Below are positions 20,468 to 32,770 of a stretch of 64,000 nucleotides of DNA, piece after piece (the first letter of the stretch is position 1; every line of letters begins with the position of its first letter). The stretch is from the NCBI GenBank assembly GCA_003049485.1, contig PYST01000157.1, positions 26,306 through 90,305 on the forward strand, in the 5' to 3' direction. The DNA comes from Ophioceras dolichostomum (lineage: Eukaryota > Ascomycota > Sordariomycetes > Magnaporthales > Ophioceraceae). Position numbers and translations under genes: made by a program. Under the pieces are notes generated by a model, which was given only the letters and a program-made list of their open reading frames with translations, had not been told where the DNA came from and ran no database searches.

Positions 20468-23400
20468 TCAGTATTCACCATCTTCCTCGCTCATCCTGCT
20501 CTTACCACCACCAACTTCTCTATCTCCTCCCCCTCCCGCCTTCTCTTTCTCTTTCTCCATAGCTGCCTTCTGCCTCTCCTCATCCCTCGCAGCCCTCAGC
20601 TCAGCCGTCAGCCGCATGACAAGCTTCTCATGTATCCACTCTGCCTCCTCCTGCGCGCCCATCAGCGGACTTCGAGACCCGACCCAGCTCCAAGTGCCGC
20701 TAGGATCTTCGGTGACCGAGGGAGCGACCGAGGGAGCGACAGAGAGGGCGATCGAGGGAGCGGTCGAGAGTGGCGGGCCGTCGTCGTTATTCCCGGCATT
20801 GTCGGTTTCGTAGCCTTCCCGTTTTGCTTCGTGGTGGGCCGGGTGGTAGGAGTAGGCACTCCCGCCACCACCACTGCGATGATGATGATGGGGAACAACG
20901 GGTAGGTGGAAGGTCAAGCCGTGCCGGAGATGGAGATGGTGGCCACCACCACCACTGCTGCTAATACTGTTGTTGCTGCTGCCATGGACGTGCGGCCTGG
21001 CCTGGCGGTGCGTCTCGGCGCTGCGCTCGTCCTCGCCCATCAGGCGGAGGTACCACGCCCACTCGGCGAAGGTGTATTTGCGAGGCGGCTTGTGCTTGAG
21101 GTGCTGCGAGACGCGCAGGATCTCGTCGGCGAGGAGGACGAGGTAGTCGGCGCGTTTCGGCGGGATCGAGGACAGGAAGTCGGGGCCCCGCGGCGACATG
21201 ATGCCCCCACCGGCGGTGGTTCCGCTACCGCTGCCGCTGCCGCTGCCGCTGGCGCCCAGCGTCGTTGTGCTTGTTGCGCTTTTCGCGCTTTTCGCGCTTC
21301 TCGCGCTTCTCGCAGATCGCACTCGAGTTAGGGCCGCTCCTCCTCCTCCTCCTCCCCCCGCCCCTTGAGAGTTGGTAGCAGCGGCGCCGCTTGCGACAAC
21401 ACCTGCGCCACCGCCCAACCCGTTTGCGCCAGAGCTCTCCCTGAGAACGTTCTCCTCGTCGTCCAGCGCCTCTGCCGACTTTGCCTCGGCCTCCTCGTCA
21501 TCTGCATCGTCATTATTCCTATTCGCCTCCTCCTCCTCCTCCTCTTCATCGTCGCTCCCTGACAAGCGGCGAATGCGCGCCTGGCCCAGGAAGCCCGGCG
21601 GTGTCTCCTCGATGTTGATTTCGTCGTCGTCCTCGCTGAAGAAAAAGCCGCAGGACAGCGTCCTGAGCACGGCCCTGGCGTCCTTGATCAGCCCCTCCTC
21701 GCCGGGGAGGATGGTGATGCTGCCGACCTGGTTCGTGACGTCCCGGATGCTCTTGACGACCGTGTCGCCCGCGTTGGAGATGAGCACCGTCGTGGTCGGC
21801 AGGGCGAGCAGCGACCAGAAGACGAAGAAGGCGCGGCCGGCGTTGGACACGGGCGTGACGTCGCCGTACCCGATGGTGGTCAGGCTGACGAACGCGAAGT
21901 ACACCGCGTCGAAGTACGACCACCCTTGATAGCCCGCCTCGCACACCTGCAGGACGCACGCGCCCACGAGCCACAGGACCAGCCAGGTCCCGGACGACAT
22001 CGCCATGGCGAACCAGCGACGCCGCTTGGCCGCCTTCCTCTGGATGTGGCGCATGAGCCGGAACTCCTGCTCCCTGCGCTCCAGCTCCGTCGTCACTCCT
22101 CCTCCCCCCGCTCCGTGGCCACCGTCGCGGCCGCTTCCACCACCACCACCACCACCACCACCACCCAACTTGCTGGACTTCCTCGAGAGCGGGGAGATCT
22201 CCGGAGGCAGAGGCAGGGGCTGCGCCAGGCCGCTATCCGTCCGGATAGGCACGAGGATGTCGTCCTTCCCCTTGATGGTCATGGCCCTCAAGATGTTCCG
22301 TCTCTTCTTCTCCACCATGCGCGCATCCAGCATGCGGCGTCCCCGCTCGAGCACCAGGCTGCGTATCGAGCCGATGACCAGACCGAGGCTGATGACGCCG
22401 ACGAGCGCATAGGGAAACAGCAGCGCCCTGCCCAGGATCGTGGTGGCGCCCATGTCGCCGAACCCGACCGTAAAAAGCGTCACGTCGGCCCAATACAGGG
22501 CGTCCAGGTACGGCCAGCCCTCGACGGTGGAGAAGACCAGCGCGCCGATGAGCAGGTACATGAGGAACATGATGGTCTGCAGCATCAGCGTGCGCTGGCT
22601 CGTCGTCAGCTGGAAGTCCTTGTCGTACCGGCCCCTGTTCGCGCCCCACGCCGTCACCACCAGGAGCGTGGACACGATGAAGTACAGCACCGCCGAGAAG
22701 ACGCCGTAGTAGAACGCCTGCGACCAGATGTGCTCTTCTTTTGGCTCTGCCACGATAGGGCCGGCTGCTGTTGCTGTGAGTGCGATGAGGGTGATGGATG
22801 ATAGGTACCTGACGATCTCCAGGCGGTTAGATAACGAACTGAGGTAGATAGGAAGCCGTTCCGGCTCGAGTGTTGCTTAGTTGTACAGGTAGAGGGATTT
22901 TAACCTCTCACCATCCAGTAATCGTAAACGGCATGGCAACGGTAAACCTGATCTTCCTGGCCATGTTCAGAAGCAAGAACAGGTTGGCCACGAGGGCGAT
23001 CGCGAGCTGGACGGCGTTGATAATGATGAGCCTGTTCGAAGTGATAGGTTAGTTAGCATAGGTACCTGAGTACGTACTAGTAGTTCTCGAGTGAAGAGAA
23101 AGGACTTACCATTCCGGGTCGTTGATGAACTGGGCCTGCGAGATGTGAGCCCCTGGTGGCAGATGCTGCCTCCACGGCCTCACAAGCGCACAGATACTGA
23201 ACGCGGACGCGACGGGGCCCAGCGTGCCGGCCATCATGGGAAATGCCGACGAGGCGAGCCACCAGCGGCTGTATTGGATCATATTCCATGGTTAGCAACG
23301 TATTCATTATTTCTCACACAATTGGGCGGTTACCATCCCACAGCAAATCTGAATTCGAAGGGTGAGAGAGGAAAAGGGAGGGGTGTTTGTTCTCATACGT

Positions 23401-23556
23401 TGGATCAACCTGCGAAAGAGGCTTCTGCCTCTGTATCTCATCGCCCATACCCCCGCCGCCATACTTCCTCATCCGCGCATCCCTCTTCGCCCTCGCGACC
23501 TCCGCCTCGAGTGCCTGAACATGCTCCTGGACGTGCTCGCCGCTGGCGTCGTTCAT
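20468..23556 (-). CDS. TOK-type outward-rectifier potassium channel (two pore domains, eight TM)
   Basis: Four exons (23556-23399, 23268-23110, 23031-22912, 22808-20468) join in frame to about 925 aa. All junctions are GT-AG and phase-consistent. The channel conducts K(+) across the plasma membrane. Exon 2 carries TM1 (WWLASSAFPMMAGTLG...), exon 3 TM2 (NAVQLAIALVANLFLLLN) and the start of TM3, and exon 4 TM4 onward. Two selectivity filters are explicit: TVGFGD (about residue 258) and TIGYGD (about 455). With eight predicted TM segments this is the fungal TOK plan, not the four-TM animal K2P. A poly-Gly loop and an acidic, Ser-rich region lie in the cytosolic parts; the tail is His/Gly/Ser-rich. 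The ATG at 23556 is preferred. An in-frame ATG at 23712 would add a (Thr-Asp-Gly-Arg)n peptide encoded by a CCGT repeat. Confidence 0.92.
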
Positions 23557-23562
23557 AATGAG

Positions 23563-23606
23563 CCCGTCCGTCCGTCCGTCCGTCCGTCCGTCCGTCAGTC
23601 CGTCAG
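23563..23606. repeat. (CCGT)n microsatellite in the channel 5' leader
   Basis: About eight CCGT units with one or two AGT interruptions lie just upstream of the channel start codon on the minus strand. If translation began at the upstream ATG (23712), it would encode a Thr-Asp-Gly-Arg repeat. Confidence 0.75.
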
Positions 23607-24823
23607 CCCGCGTCGCCCAACTGCTTGCGGGGACTGCAGCGGCGGCGGCGCCGCTCGGCCGTTGAGAAGGAGAAGGGAGAAAGAGAGAGAGGGAGAAAAA
23701 AGATCGGCCCAATCCTGGTAGTCTGGATTCGCCTGGGAAGCTTCGGTCACCTGCGGAGCTGATTCATGTTTCGGTGGTCGCCCGGTGACATGGAAGTGAT
23801 GGGACGCTTTTAGGTCGTTTATTTGGTTCAGCGTGTTATCGGATTTTTCCTTTTCATCGAAACTTTTAACGGGAGCATTCCTGAGGTACTTAGTATTTCA
23901 AAAAAGATGAAAGCGAGGAGGGATTCAGAAAGTGTTATCGACAGCCGGCCTCTGTTTTATTCAAGGGAATGACTCTTCATGAAAGATCGAAGCCTGTCTC
24001 TGATCTGGTGACGTCGTATCTCGCAAGCTATATAGGTAAGTATCCTAACGGCTCGACGGATGGCAATGGCGTTGTGAATCCAGATTCCTGGGCGTGCAAG
24101 CGTCACGCTAGCGTGGTGCCGCCCACGCCACCCCACCGCTCAGCTGGAAGCTTGATCGTGACGGCTCCCGGCCGGCAGGGGTGTGCCGTCGGTCTTTCCT
24201 CTGATTGGCCCCTTCCCTCAATGCTTGATTCTCCGCAGTCCTAGCGTGCAAGGGACCCCAAGCTTCCCGCCTTCAGCACATCACCTTCGCAGCTCCTCCG
24301 CATGCACGGCTTCCTCATTCCTCATCGGTGGTGGTGTGAGTGAAAGCTTCTCTTCTCGGGGAACATCGTATCACGGGAATCAATTCCTCTTCTGAATCAC
24401 TTTTACTGTCCATTCCTTCTCCCGTTCATCGAGGCATTGAGTGAGGGGCGCGTGTGAGGCGGCTGGCTGGTTTCTGTTTTCGTTTTCTTCCTTTCTTTCA
24501 TCCGTTTGTTCATATTCTCTCTCTATCCCACGACGTATCGTGCATCTGGACAGACGGCGCGGCCTGCGCCCAACCTTCGGGCTTGAAGCTCACCAAACAT
24601 CCGGAGTTCCCGAGCGGGGAAACGCCAAGCTCCATTTCAAGCCTCCTCCGTTGGGCCAGGCTTCGTTGGTCTAGGATTTCACTTTGGTATGCTACGTTCT
24701 CCTCAAATACCGTCATATCTTTTGACTTAGGGTTAACTGACAATCACAATGGACGCAGTGAATAATTCTCTCTTTATTTAATCTCTCTACGGCCCAGGAG
24801 TGCCAGTAGCTTGTCGGTTGAAA
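23607..24823. other. Divergent intergenic region, channel and hydrolase-like genes
   Basis: This 1.2 kb stretch serves as the upstream region of both the minus-strand channel and the plus-strand gene at 24824. It is pyrimidine-rich on the + strand at 24380-24540. No gene is supported. Confidence 0.5.
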
Positions 24824-26422
24824 ATGCAAGCATGTCGTCGGGCGACTAGCCTCGTTCCTGGCCGCCGCAGCTTCGCCCGGAGAGCGACGTCGTCGTCGCG
24901 GCGGGCCCTATCATCATGGGGCCACGACCCTCAGTATGAGACGGTCGAAGTGCGGTGTGCCTCGTCCGGCAGCATCGCGGTCGATCTCCACAACCTCCTC
25001 TCCTATCCGTCGACCACGCCCCTCCTCATCTACCTCCCGCCCTTCTCCTCACACGCCCAACGGCACGGGTCAACACCAGCATCCCTACCGTCCTTCTGCG
25101 CCAGATATCCCACCGCGGTGATCCACTACCGCTGGCCAGAGGATGCCGCCGTCACGCCGCCCTCAAACTCCACCACGCAAGCCCACCGCCACCACCACCC
25201 CTTCAGCACCACGCCCCTCCACTGGCCGACCCCCATCCACGACACCCTCTTCGCCTACGAGTGGATCATCAAGAACCTCGCCCCCGAGGGCCGCGCCCGG
25301 CGCGACATCTACGTCTACGGCTCCTACCTCGGCGCCTCGCTCGGCGCCTCCCTGTCCCTGACCGAGTCGCACAAGCACCAGCGCATGGCCGTGCGTGGCA
25401 TGGCGCTCTTCAACGGCGTCTACGACTGGACCCGCTTCCTCCCCGACCACCCCAGCAACACGCCCAAGAAACACTCCCCCTCCTCGCCTTTCTTCCGCCG
25501 CCGTCACAGCAGCCACAACACCCCGTCGTCTACCACAGGCGGGATTTTCTCTCCCGAAGTAGCCGCCGCCATGATCCAGCAATTCGCCCGAGACAACGAA
25601 GAAGCCGACACCAACAGCGACAGCGACAACAGCGACTCTTCCTCGTCTGCAGGAACAACAGCAGAGGGAGGACTCGTCAGCGGTTCGCGCTTCCACTACA
25701 TCAAGCACCTGATCCCCACGCTCTTCAAGACCCCCTCGACCATGTTCGACCCCTTCGCGAGCCCGTGCCTCTTCTTCCACACCGCCGGCATGCTCGCGCC
25801 GCCGTCCTTTGAGCCGTCCAGCCTGCCGCCGGCCCTGCTGCGCGCCGTGGCCGAGCTGTCGCTCGACGACTCCTCGACGCCCGCGCCCGGCTCGCCCGAG
25901 GCGGCCTGCCTCGAGACGGCGTTCAAGGCTCCCCGCAAAGGATACCTCGCCTTCCCGCCGCGGCAGTCTAGTCTGCGGATCCCCGAGGCGCTTGTTCTCC
26001 ACGAGGCCGCCCCGCCTAGGTTGCTGTCGGGCGGTCGTAGGAGGCCGTCGGCGGCGAGATCTGGGAGGGCGACGAGTGCTGCTTCCGCTGTCGGCACTGC
26101 TACTACTACGAAGGCGAAGGCGAAGGCAACGGCAAAGGCGAAGGCGAAGTCAAAGGCCAAATTCGACGGAAGCAACAACGGAAGTCACGGCAACAGCTTC
26201 GCGGCGCAGGCGGAAGGGTTCACGGCGCTGATGAGGAGGAGCGTGAACATGCTGGAGCTGAAGGAGCGGAGGCAGTGGGATCAGGAGTTTGACGACTGGG
26301 ACAGCGAGGCGGAGAGGAGGATCCGCGTAGAGGACGTTGGAGACGAGGCTGCCGCGGGGGTCGGCGAGGAAGCTATCGAGGGGGTGGTGGGGAAGTGGCT
26401 TGATGAGCGGGCTGGTCGCTGA
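24824..26422 (+). CDS. Alpha/beta-hydrolase-fold-like protein
   Basis: A 532-aa product from the first true ATG (24824). The N terminus is Arg/Ser-rich and lacks acid residues (QACRRATSLVPGRRSFARR), which suggests a mitochondrial presequence. The central part resembles an alpha/beta hydrolase: a strand TPLLIYLPPFSS, then DTLFAYEWIIKNLAPEG, then the nucleophile-elbow-like IYVYGSYLGASLGASLSL, which contains GASLG (GxSxG). Next come RGMALFNGVYDWT and a variable Ser-rich linker. A Lys/Ala repeat lies near residue 430, followed by an acidic C-terminal helix. I cannot place the acid and His of the triad confidently, so enzymatic activity is unproven and no substrate can be named. Confidence 0.7.
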   Translation: MQACRRATSLVPGRRSFARRATSSSRRALSSWGHDPQYETVEVRCASSGSIAVDLHNLLSYPSTTPLLIYLPPFSSHAQRHGSTPASLPSFCARYPTAVIHYRWPEDAAVTPPSNSTTQAHRHHHPFSTTPLHWPTPIHDTLFAYEWIIKNLAPEGRARRDIYVYGSYLGASLGASLSLTESHKHQRMAVRGMALFNGVYDWTRFLPDHPSNTPKKHSPSSPFFRRRHSSHNTPSSTTGGIFSPEVAAAMIQQFARDNEEADTNSDSDNSDSSSSAGTTAEGGLVSGSRFHYIKHLIPTLFKTPSTMFDPFASPCLFFHTAGMLAPPSFEPSSLPPALLRAVAELSLDDSSTPAPGSPEAACLETAFKAPRKGYLAFPPRQSSLRIPEALVLHEAAPPRLLSGGRRRPSAARSGRATSAASAVGTATTTKAKAKATAKAKAKSKAKFDGSNNGSHGNSFAAQAEGFTALMRRSVNMLELKERRQWDQEFDDWDSEAERRIRVEDVGDEAAAGVGEEAIEGVVGKWLDERAGR

Positions 26423-27227
26423 TGGCATTATCGGTATGGGACGGATGAGACGCGTTGGACGATGCTTTCTGTGCGATGCTTTCTGTGCGAGGCTTTCTGT
26501 GCGAGGCTGGCTGGCGGTCGTCCGCTCATTCACTGTTGGAAGATTCATGGTTCCGGAAAATTCAAGTGTTCATGGAGTTGCGCTGTATTATTTATGGTAT
26601 ACCGGTGGGCTATGGTGGCCTCAGGTCACGTACACCTGGAAATCAAGCCGGTAATGTCCTTGCTAAGCAGGGAAGGTCTGTACAGTTTTGCTTCAGCGTT
26701 CTCGATCACTCTTAAATTGCCCCCCTAAGAGGGATTTGGCCAGGACTCAATCTCCTTTCCGTGACGATTTGACTCTCGAAGACACCTTGGTAAGGTAGGT
26801 ACTCTGTAACGTGACTGGATATGGACCTGAAAAACTGTTGGACTATATGTCTAAATAAGAGATATGGAAAATGATGGTATCATGCTGTTCTGCCTCGAAA
26901 GAATTGTAAGAATGCGAGAGTGACAAAAATGAGGAAACAACCAAAAGGAAAGGATGGTGGCGGTCTTGGAAGACCTCCCAAGACGGTTAACAATGAGCCT
27001 CCCCGAAGCACCAATTTGTTGCCTAGTAGGTAGGGAGTCATATGATTTTCTGAACCCAAGATTTTGAAGGGGGACGCAAGAGTATCGTGCCAACAACCAA
27101 TGCGAGAACTGATTATAGGAGAAGAGAGGTGTAGGAGGCAAAGGTAGTTAGACGCTCAAGTTCCTTCACTCAAAGCAATAATGATTCTGCAGGACACCAG
27201 GTAAAGCAACTACGAATGAACGGTGCT
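26423..27227. other. Convergent intergenic region
   Basis: It contains three tandem copies of a 14-bp unit at 26461-26502 and otherwise AT-richer sequence between two convergent genes. No gene is supported. Confidence 0.5.
26461..26502. repeat. 14-bp tandem repeat (three copies)
   Basis: The unit GATGCTTTCTGTGC occurs three times end to end, with one substitution in the third copy, 39 bp after the stop codon of the hydrolase-like gene. Confidence 0.8.
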
Positions 27228-28281
27228 TCATCCCACAGGGGTTTGACCGTAAGTTGCGGGGGTATAAGTCGGCATTCCACCAGCGTAAGGGCCGCCAGTC
27301 GGCGCCCCAGTCGGTGCTCCGACCGGGGGAGCATCGCCGTCGTCGTCGCCAATGCCAGGGAGGAACTTTTCTTTGCTCTGTCGGTGTCTCTTGACCAGCT
27401 TGTAGATGGCAAAGATCGCGGCACCGACGACGGCGACCGCGCCGACGGCGATGCCAGCGATGGGGCCTGCTCCAAGGGCAGGCCCTCCTGTGGTCGAGCC
27501 TGTGTCTGTGCCATTCCCGGTGGTTGTCGGGCTCGCGCCTGTGGACGTCCCGGTCGTGCCGGTCTCCGAAGATGATGGCTTGGGTGTCGTTGACGACGAC
27601 TTGGAGCTCGTGGTGGTGATGGAGCTGGACGTGCGCGTCGGAGGGACGGTGTAGTAGGTCGGTGTGCCTGTGAACGATGTGCTGCGCACGTCGATGATCG
27701 TCTGGGCTTTGCCGGGCAGGAGGGTGAAGGCGTTGCCAGGGCTGCCGGTGCAGCTGCAGGTGCCCTTGAAGTAGTCGGCCAGGCAGCAGAACTTATCGCT
27801 CCCGCAGGCTACCATTTCTCCTTTGGCGTTGTCCTTGTCTATGCAGTGAAAGAGGAACCAGGAACGTCAGCGGCAGAACTCCCTTGGCAAGCGGTAGCGA
27901 GGACATGGAGTCTCGTAAAGGGGGCAATTCATTTTGTAGGTAGGTGAGGTACTCACCAAGACATCTGTTTCCGCAGAAGTTGTCGTTCCACAGCGGATTC
28001 GTGCAGTATCCGCGCATGACCGCTCCCATGGTGAGGTTCGGGAAGCTGTTCGTCGGCGTCGTGACAATGCAGAGACCGCTGCTGAAGCAAGTCCAGCCCT
28101 GTTGACAGCAGGAGGTAGTTATGGCGAACGGGTCGCAAGGGTAGAAACCCGGCGTCCACACGCCGGTCGAGTCGTAGCATGGCGCATTGGGGTCGCAGGT
28201 TACGGAGGAGACGAGGAGCAATAAAATGATGGCGACAAGACGCCTTGGGGCAGACGCAGCCGAAGAGATTGACGATACCAT
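27228..28281 (-). CDS. Cys-rich, Ser/Thr-rich single-pass membrane protein
   Basis: Two exons (28281-27957 and 27838-27228) encode 311 aa. The donor is CTTG|GTGAGT and the acceptor GCATAG|ACAAGG, joining NRCLG to DKDNAKGE in frame. The order is: signal peptide (LVAIILLLLVSSVTC); a Cys-rich ectodomain with CCQQGWTCFSSGLC and, after the junction, DKFCCLADYFKGTCSC; a Ser/Thr-rich stalk; one TM helix (AGIAVGAVAVVGAAIFAIY); and a short basic then Gly/Pro-rich cytosolic tail. The architecture resembles fungal cell-surface sensors and mucin-like proteins, but I see no named domain such as WSC. Function is unknown. Confidence 0.75.
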
Positions 28282-30875
28282 CGTCGACGGTGCGCAGTAA
28301 AGATGCAAACCAAACAAAGCACAAAACAAACGAGAGAATCAAACAAAATACCGCTTGATGATTTATGGATTGTACGATACAAAAGTGAGCGAAAGGACCT
28401 GCCGACGACGCACCTAACTGAGAGATTTTCACAAGCCAAAGGTCCCAGCCTGCCCTCCTACCTATATATCAGTACCTCCTACCAAGAGCCCCATCACTCG
28501 ACGAGGCTCGAGGACGCCAGGCCAAGAAGGGAGAGAGGGGAGGGAGCTGCATCGAGAGCCACGTCAGTACTACGGCACACTCGCACCCGGACACATCCAT
28601 CGGCACACGTAGACGCTAGTGCCGACAGCAGCCAAAAAGAGCATCGTCTGCCAATCGCACGAGGCAAGGCTAGCTCGAACCCGCCCTTTTTCTTCATTGA
28701 TTCTTCACCCAAGCCGCCCTCGTGTTTCTCCGGAAAGGGTGGGTTTGGGCGCCAACCCGGTTATTAGCGAGCGCCTCCTCGCGGGGGTTCGGAGGAAGCT
28801 TTCAGGTCTCGTTCTCGAGAGAGAAAGTAACCCAAACTGCATTTGGAAAGGACATGTGAAAAAGGCTGGGAAAAATCGATTGTTCGTGGCGACATGTCGA
28901 GTCCAGCTGCCAAGACGAGCTGGAAGGTGGAATGGTTGGTGGATGGGTAGGTAGGTTGTTGAGCCTGGTACTACTGTCTGTCTCGAAGACAAGCTTCTCG
29001 AACGCAGGCTGAGTCACGAGGAAGAAAAAAAAAGACATCCTTAGGCTTCTTTGGAACAAGCAACATCCAACAGCCACCATCCACTGCTCAGAGTAAAAGA
29101 AACAGAAAAGGAAAGAAAAGGGGGAGGGACGAAGAGGAAAAAGGACTGGACCCGCTCCAGCACGCCGTGACGTATACTTGGGGCGGGAGAGCCTTGCCTG
29201 AGGGGCAGTGTCGCCGTTGTGCAGGCGCCACATGCAAACTATTCAGTTCAAGAGCTCCTCTTCTGTCCATTTACAGCGATTTGAACGCTGGGGGCTGGTG
29301 CAGAAGCGACCGACTGCAGATCTCGTCACAGTTCCTTCTTTTCGAGCTAGAGCTGTGAAAGGAGCGCACGAAGGCACGGATATATCGGCTTTCTTCACGG
29401 GCTTGCCTCGTTTGGGACACCGTGGACGTCTGTCCAGTGAAGACACAGGCTCAGCTTTGCGGTCGGCTAGCTGCTTTCTGGGAGGGAGGGGAAATGCGTG
29501 GAACTTCATCGTGCAGTTTGAATCGAGGGAAAGTAGCCTCNNNNNNNNNNNNNNNNNNNNNNNNNNNNNNNNNNNNNNNNNNNNNNNNNNNNNNNNNNNN
29601 NNNNNNNNNNNNNNNNNNNNNNNNNNNNNNNNGGTTCCTGGCCGTTGTGATCATTCAGAACCTCCCTGCAGGAGTAGGCCTCCAGGCGGCAGGCATGTCG
29701 ATGGTTGCATTGAGGAATTGAGCGCCACCTAAATCGATGCCTTATTGCAGCCTCAGGCACAGGTCAGCTGCCTTGCTGTGGTCACTTTGGCCCCACTCGA
29801 ACCTGCCCCAGCCGTCGCTCGTATGGCAAGGAAACATCGCCAGAACGAGAAAGACCAAGAGAAATTGATCAAATTTGCGAGCTCTCTTGAAAAAACAATG
29901 GGGGATGGGAGAAAGCAACAAAAACTCCGGATACCGAACGCGGTCGATGGCCTCGGCCGAAGCACCGGCTTCCCGGCCCACTCACTTGACCACTGCTTCT
30001 TCGCCCGGGAATGCTAAAATTGTCGCCTCAGCTGCCCGCTCTCCGCGGGACAAGAATCATCCAAATGCTCTGTCAGTGCCGCCAGATTCCAAGCTGGTAC
30101 CTGACAACGAACTTGGTTGACCGGCGATGGTCGACAGACCATATATGGTCGCACGGCGGCCGAGAGTCCCGCGATCGCGATGACGGCGGCTGGGCTGTGT
30201 ACACGGGCAACGGGACCGATAACGATATGCTCTGGACAGCGCTCTTCAGGGGAGGGGGTGAGCCAACCAACCAACCACCTCTGTCAACCTCCGTCTGTCT
30301 TCCTTACATGGATACTAGCAGCAACTCACTTGAAAAGAAGAAGGAAATGAGGTCTAGCCATCTCTTTCCTAGGTACCTGCCCGGGTGTCTACTGTAGGTT
30401 ATACGGGACTAAATGAATAATATTTCTGCATGGTCGTTTTGCTGAACTTGCCGTGAAAAGTGCTGGGGAAAAGCAAGATTTCTAGGGGAGATCGTTTTTC
30501 TGTTTTGGGAGAGGTGAACGCTGCGGCGCGGCTGGAGTTTGGTGGCTTGACACTGCCACGATAGCCAGTGGTCGCCCTTCGCTTACCACGTTGAATATGT
30601 TGATGCAGAGGGGGGTAGGTCATGCTAGAGGCCGCCGTCACGGCCGTATTAGGTGCCTGTCAAGCTGGAAACTGCTCTCCCTAATGCTGACATGCTATCC
30701 TGAGCTAATAAGGCTTGAGCGTATGATTTATCCTTGGTTTTTGCGTATCTTCAACCGATATTATCTACATATTCTTGTGCTGTTTGTTTGTCCTCTTCAA
30801 TTCGCCCGGCGCGATCTCTTTTTATTCATTCATTTATCTTTTGTGTAGGCTTGGGGTCCTCCTTCCTTTATCGTC
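28282..30875. other. Gene-poor region containing the assembly gap
   Basis: No gene is supported. Open frames across it are short, overlap on opposite strands and several run through the N stretch. A TAGGTAGGTTG word is near 28941 and a CCTAGGTACC word near 30370. Confidence 0.45.
29541..29632. other. Assembly gap (92 N)
   Basis: The sequence is undetermined for 92 bases. Any frame drawn across it is artificial. Confidence 0.99.
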
Positions 30876-32770
30876 ATGGTCCTCGGGTTCAACGCTGATG
30901 CCACGCTTCTCTGGGGCTGGCAGCCTGAGCCAGATCGCCGTGGGACATGGAGCATCCTGTCAAGTTGCCTGGCGACCCTGCTCTTGTGCATCTGGTCGGC
31001 GTTGCACTTGAACTTGCCGAGGTATGAAGATAGGTGGTGGGATATTTCCCGGAGGAAAGCTCTCTGGTTAATTTGCGGACTGTTCGCTCCCGAAGTAGTA
31101 TGCAAAAGCTGCTAGCTCCTGGCTCCCCCCGATTCCAGTCAGACCTGGATGAAATCTGACCGTTGAAACAGGTTGTGTGGGTAGCGTACGTGCAATTCCG
31201 GGCGGCTCGTATTCTGACGGTCAAGATGAGGAAGGCACTCGGCGAAGTCGAACCCGAGTCGAGGACAACTCATGTCTCTGGCGCTGCAGGCGATATCGAA
31301 CGCGGCGCGGCAGAGGCTCCTCCTAATCATACCGAATCCAAACCGCCGGGTCGCCTTCATCCTTGGACGATAGTTCACAGCCACTACGCCCTGATGGGAG
31401 GCTTCGCTATCGACTCGAAGTTATCCTTTCGCCCCTCGCCATCATCACCATCAGAGAATACTCTTCCATGTGGTCTTCGTCGTCTGGCCCTGACGTTGGA
31501 AGGGGTTGAGCGGCTCGTGTTCATCAGCCAATCGCTATTACCAGACCTGTCACAAGAACAGATCTTGGACAAGAGCAAGGCGAACGGACTGGCCAAGACG
31601 ATCGTATGTCTGCAGGCGTCCTGGTTCGTCCTTCAATGTGTTGTTCGGCTCAGTCAAGGTCTCAGTATCAGCCTGCTTGAAGTCAACACGTTTGCGCACG
31701 CCTTATGCGCGCTTCTGATCTTCCTCTTGTGGTGGAACAAGCCCCTGGACATCACACAGCCGACCATACTCCAGCTCCCACGAGAGCTATGCGCCGCCTT
31801 TGCGCTCACCGCCGGCACCACTGACTTTTACTTCGATTACCCGACAAAGACCGACCGAAGGGGAGAGTTGAACCAGAACCAGCTATACTACAAGGAAAAA
31901 GCAGAAGGTCCGCACGGTAATCGTTTTAGCGAAGAAACCATGACAGAATTATTCCGGCTATCGTTACGTTCGCAGTCCAGGTAGGTTGCCTATGTCCCTT
32001 CGAGCCCAAGGAAGTTCCTGAGCTACCTGCCTGCCTACCTAACTACCACCTAACAACCTACATACCCAGCTAAAATCCCCCCTACCAGGCAGATCACGAC
32101 TACGAAGGGTCCCCAAGCTCGAGACGATGGGAGTTTCTTGATCGCTCGGAAAGATCGCCTGAGTCTGACCGACGGGAAATGTGTAGTTTCCTGTAGATTC
32201 CGGGTCGAGGTCGAGCAGCGTCCAGTGCGTCTAACCTTGGATGATGTCGCGTTCTTGGAACTCGCTTGCCGAGGTGCCCTGAAGCATCGGGGACTCCTGC
32301 AAAACCAAATCTATCCATCCGTACTTGCTCGTAGCGTGGTCTCGACCACGCCAACGACTTCTGACAGTGACATACCCCTGTATTTTGGCTTCGTTGCGGC
32401 TGGTCTTGCGTACGGCGCCATCCACTTGGTGGCCTGGTCTGCGCCCTTCACAACCACCGCGGAGCTCATGCTGTGGCGTGCCTCGGGCATCTTTCTCATG
32501 GCCTCTGGGCTGATCGTCTGTGCGATCCCAGTGGCTGAATTCTGCGACACTTGTGTCGCGCGGTACCCACAGTTGAAGCAGCACATCCTCTTGAAAATGG
32601 GCAAAAAGTTGCTTGGCTGGATCGTGGTCGCCTTCTACTGCTGCTTTGCCCTTTGCTACGTCGTTGCTCGGGTGTACCTGGTCGTCGAGTGCTTCATGGA
32701 GCTCGCTCATCTGCCAGAACAGACATATCTCATGCCGAAATGGGCACGGTACTGGCCGCATATCGGCTGA
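30876..32770 (+). CDS. Uncharacterised multi-TM membrane protein
   Basis: Three exons (30876-31097, 31172-31980, 32089-32770) join in phase to 570 aa. Introns are GTATGC...GAAACAG (74 nt) and GTAGGT...CTACCAG (108 nt). TM-like segments include SILSSCLATLLLCIW, FAHALCALLIFLLWW, FGFVAAGLAYGAIHLVAW, ASGIFLMASGLIVCAI and WIVVAFYCCFALCYVVARV. The motifs LHLNLP after the first TM and LLWWNKPLDI mid-protein match a family I know as widespread but unnamed in filamentous ascomycetes. No catalytic motif is visible. The true start could lie in an additional upstream exon carrying a signal peptide, so the N terminus is provisional. Confidence 0.75.

Noticed and set aside
29451..29760. Open frames running through the N stretch
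   Set aside because: Translation across undetermined bases has no meaning.
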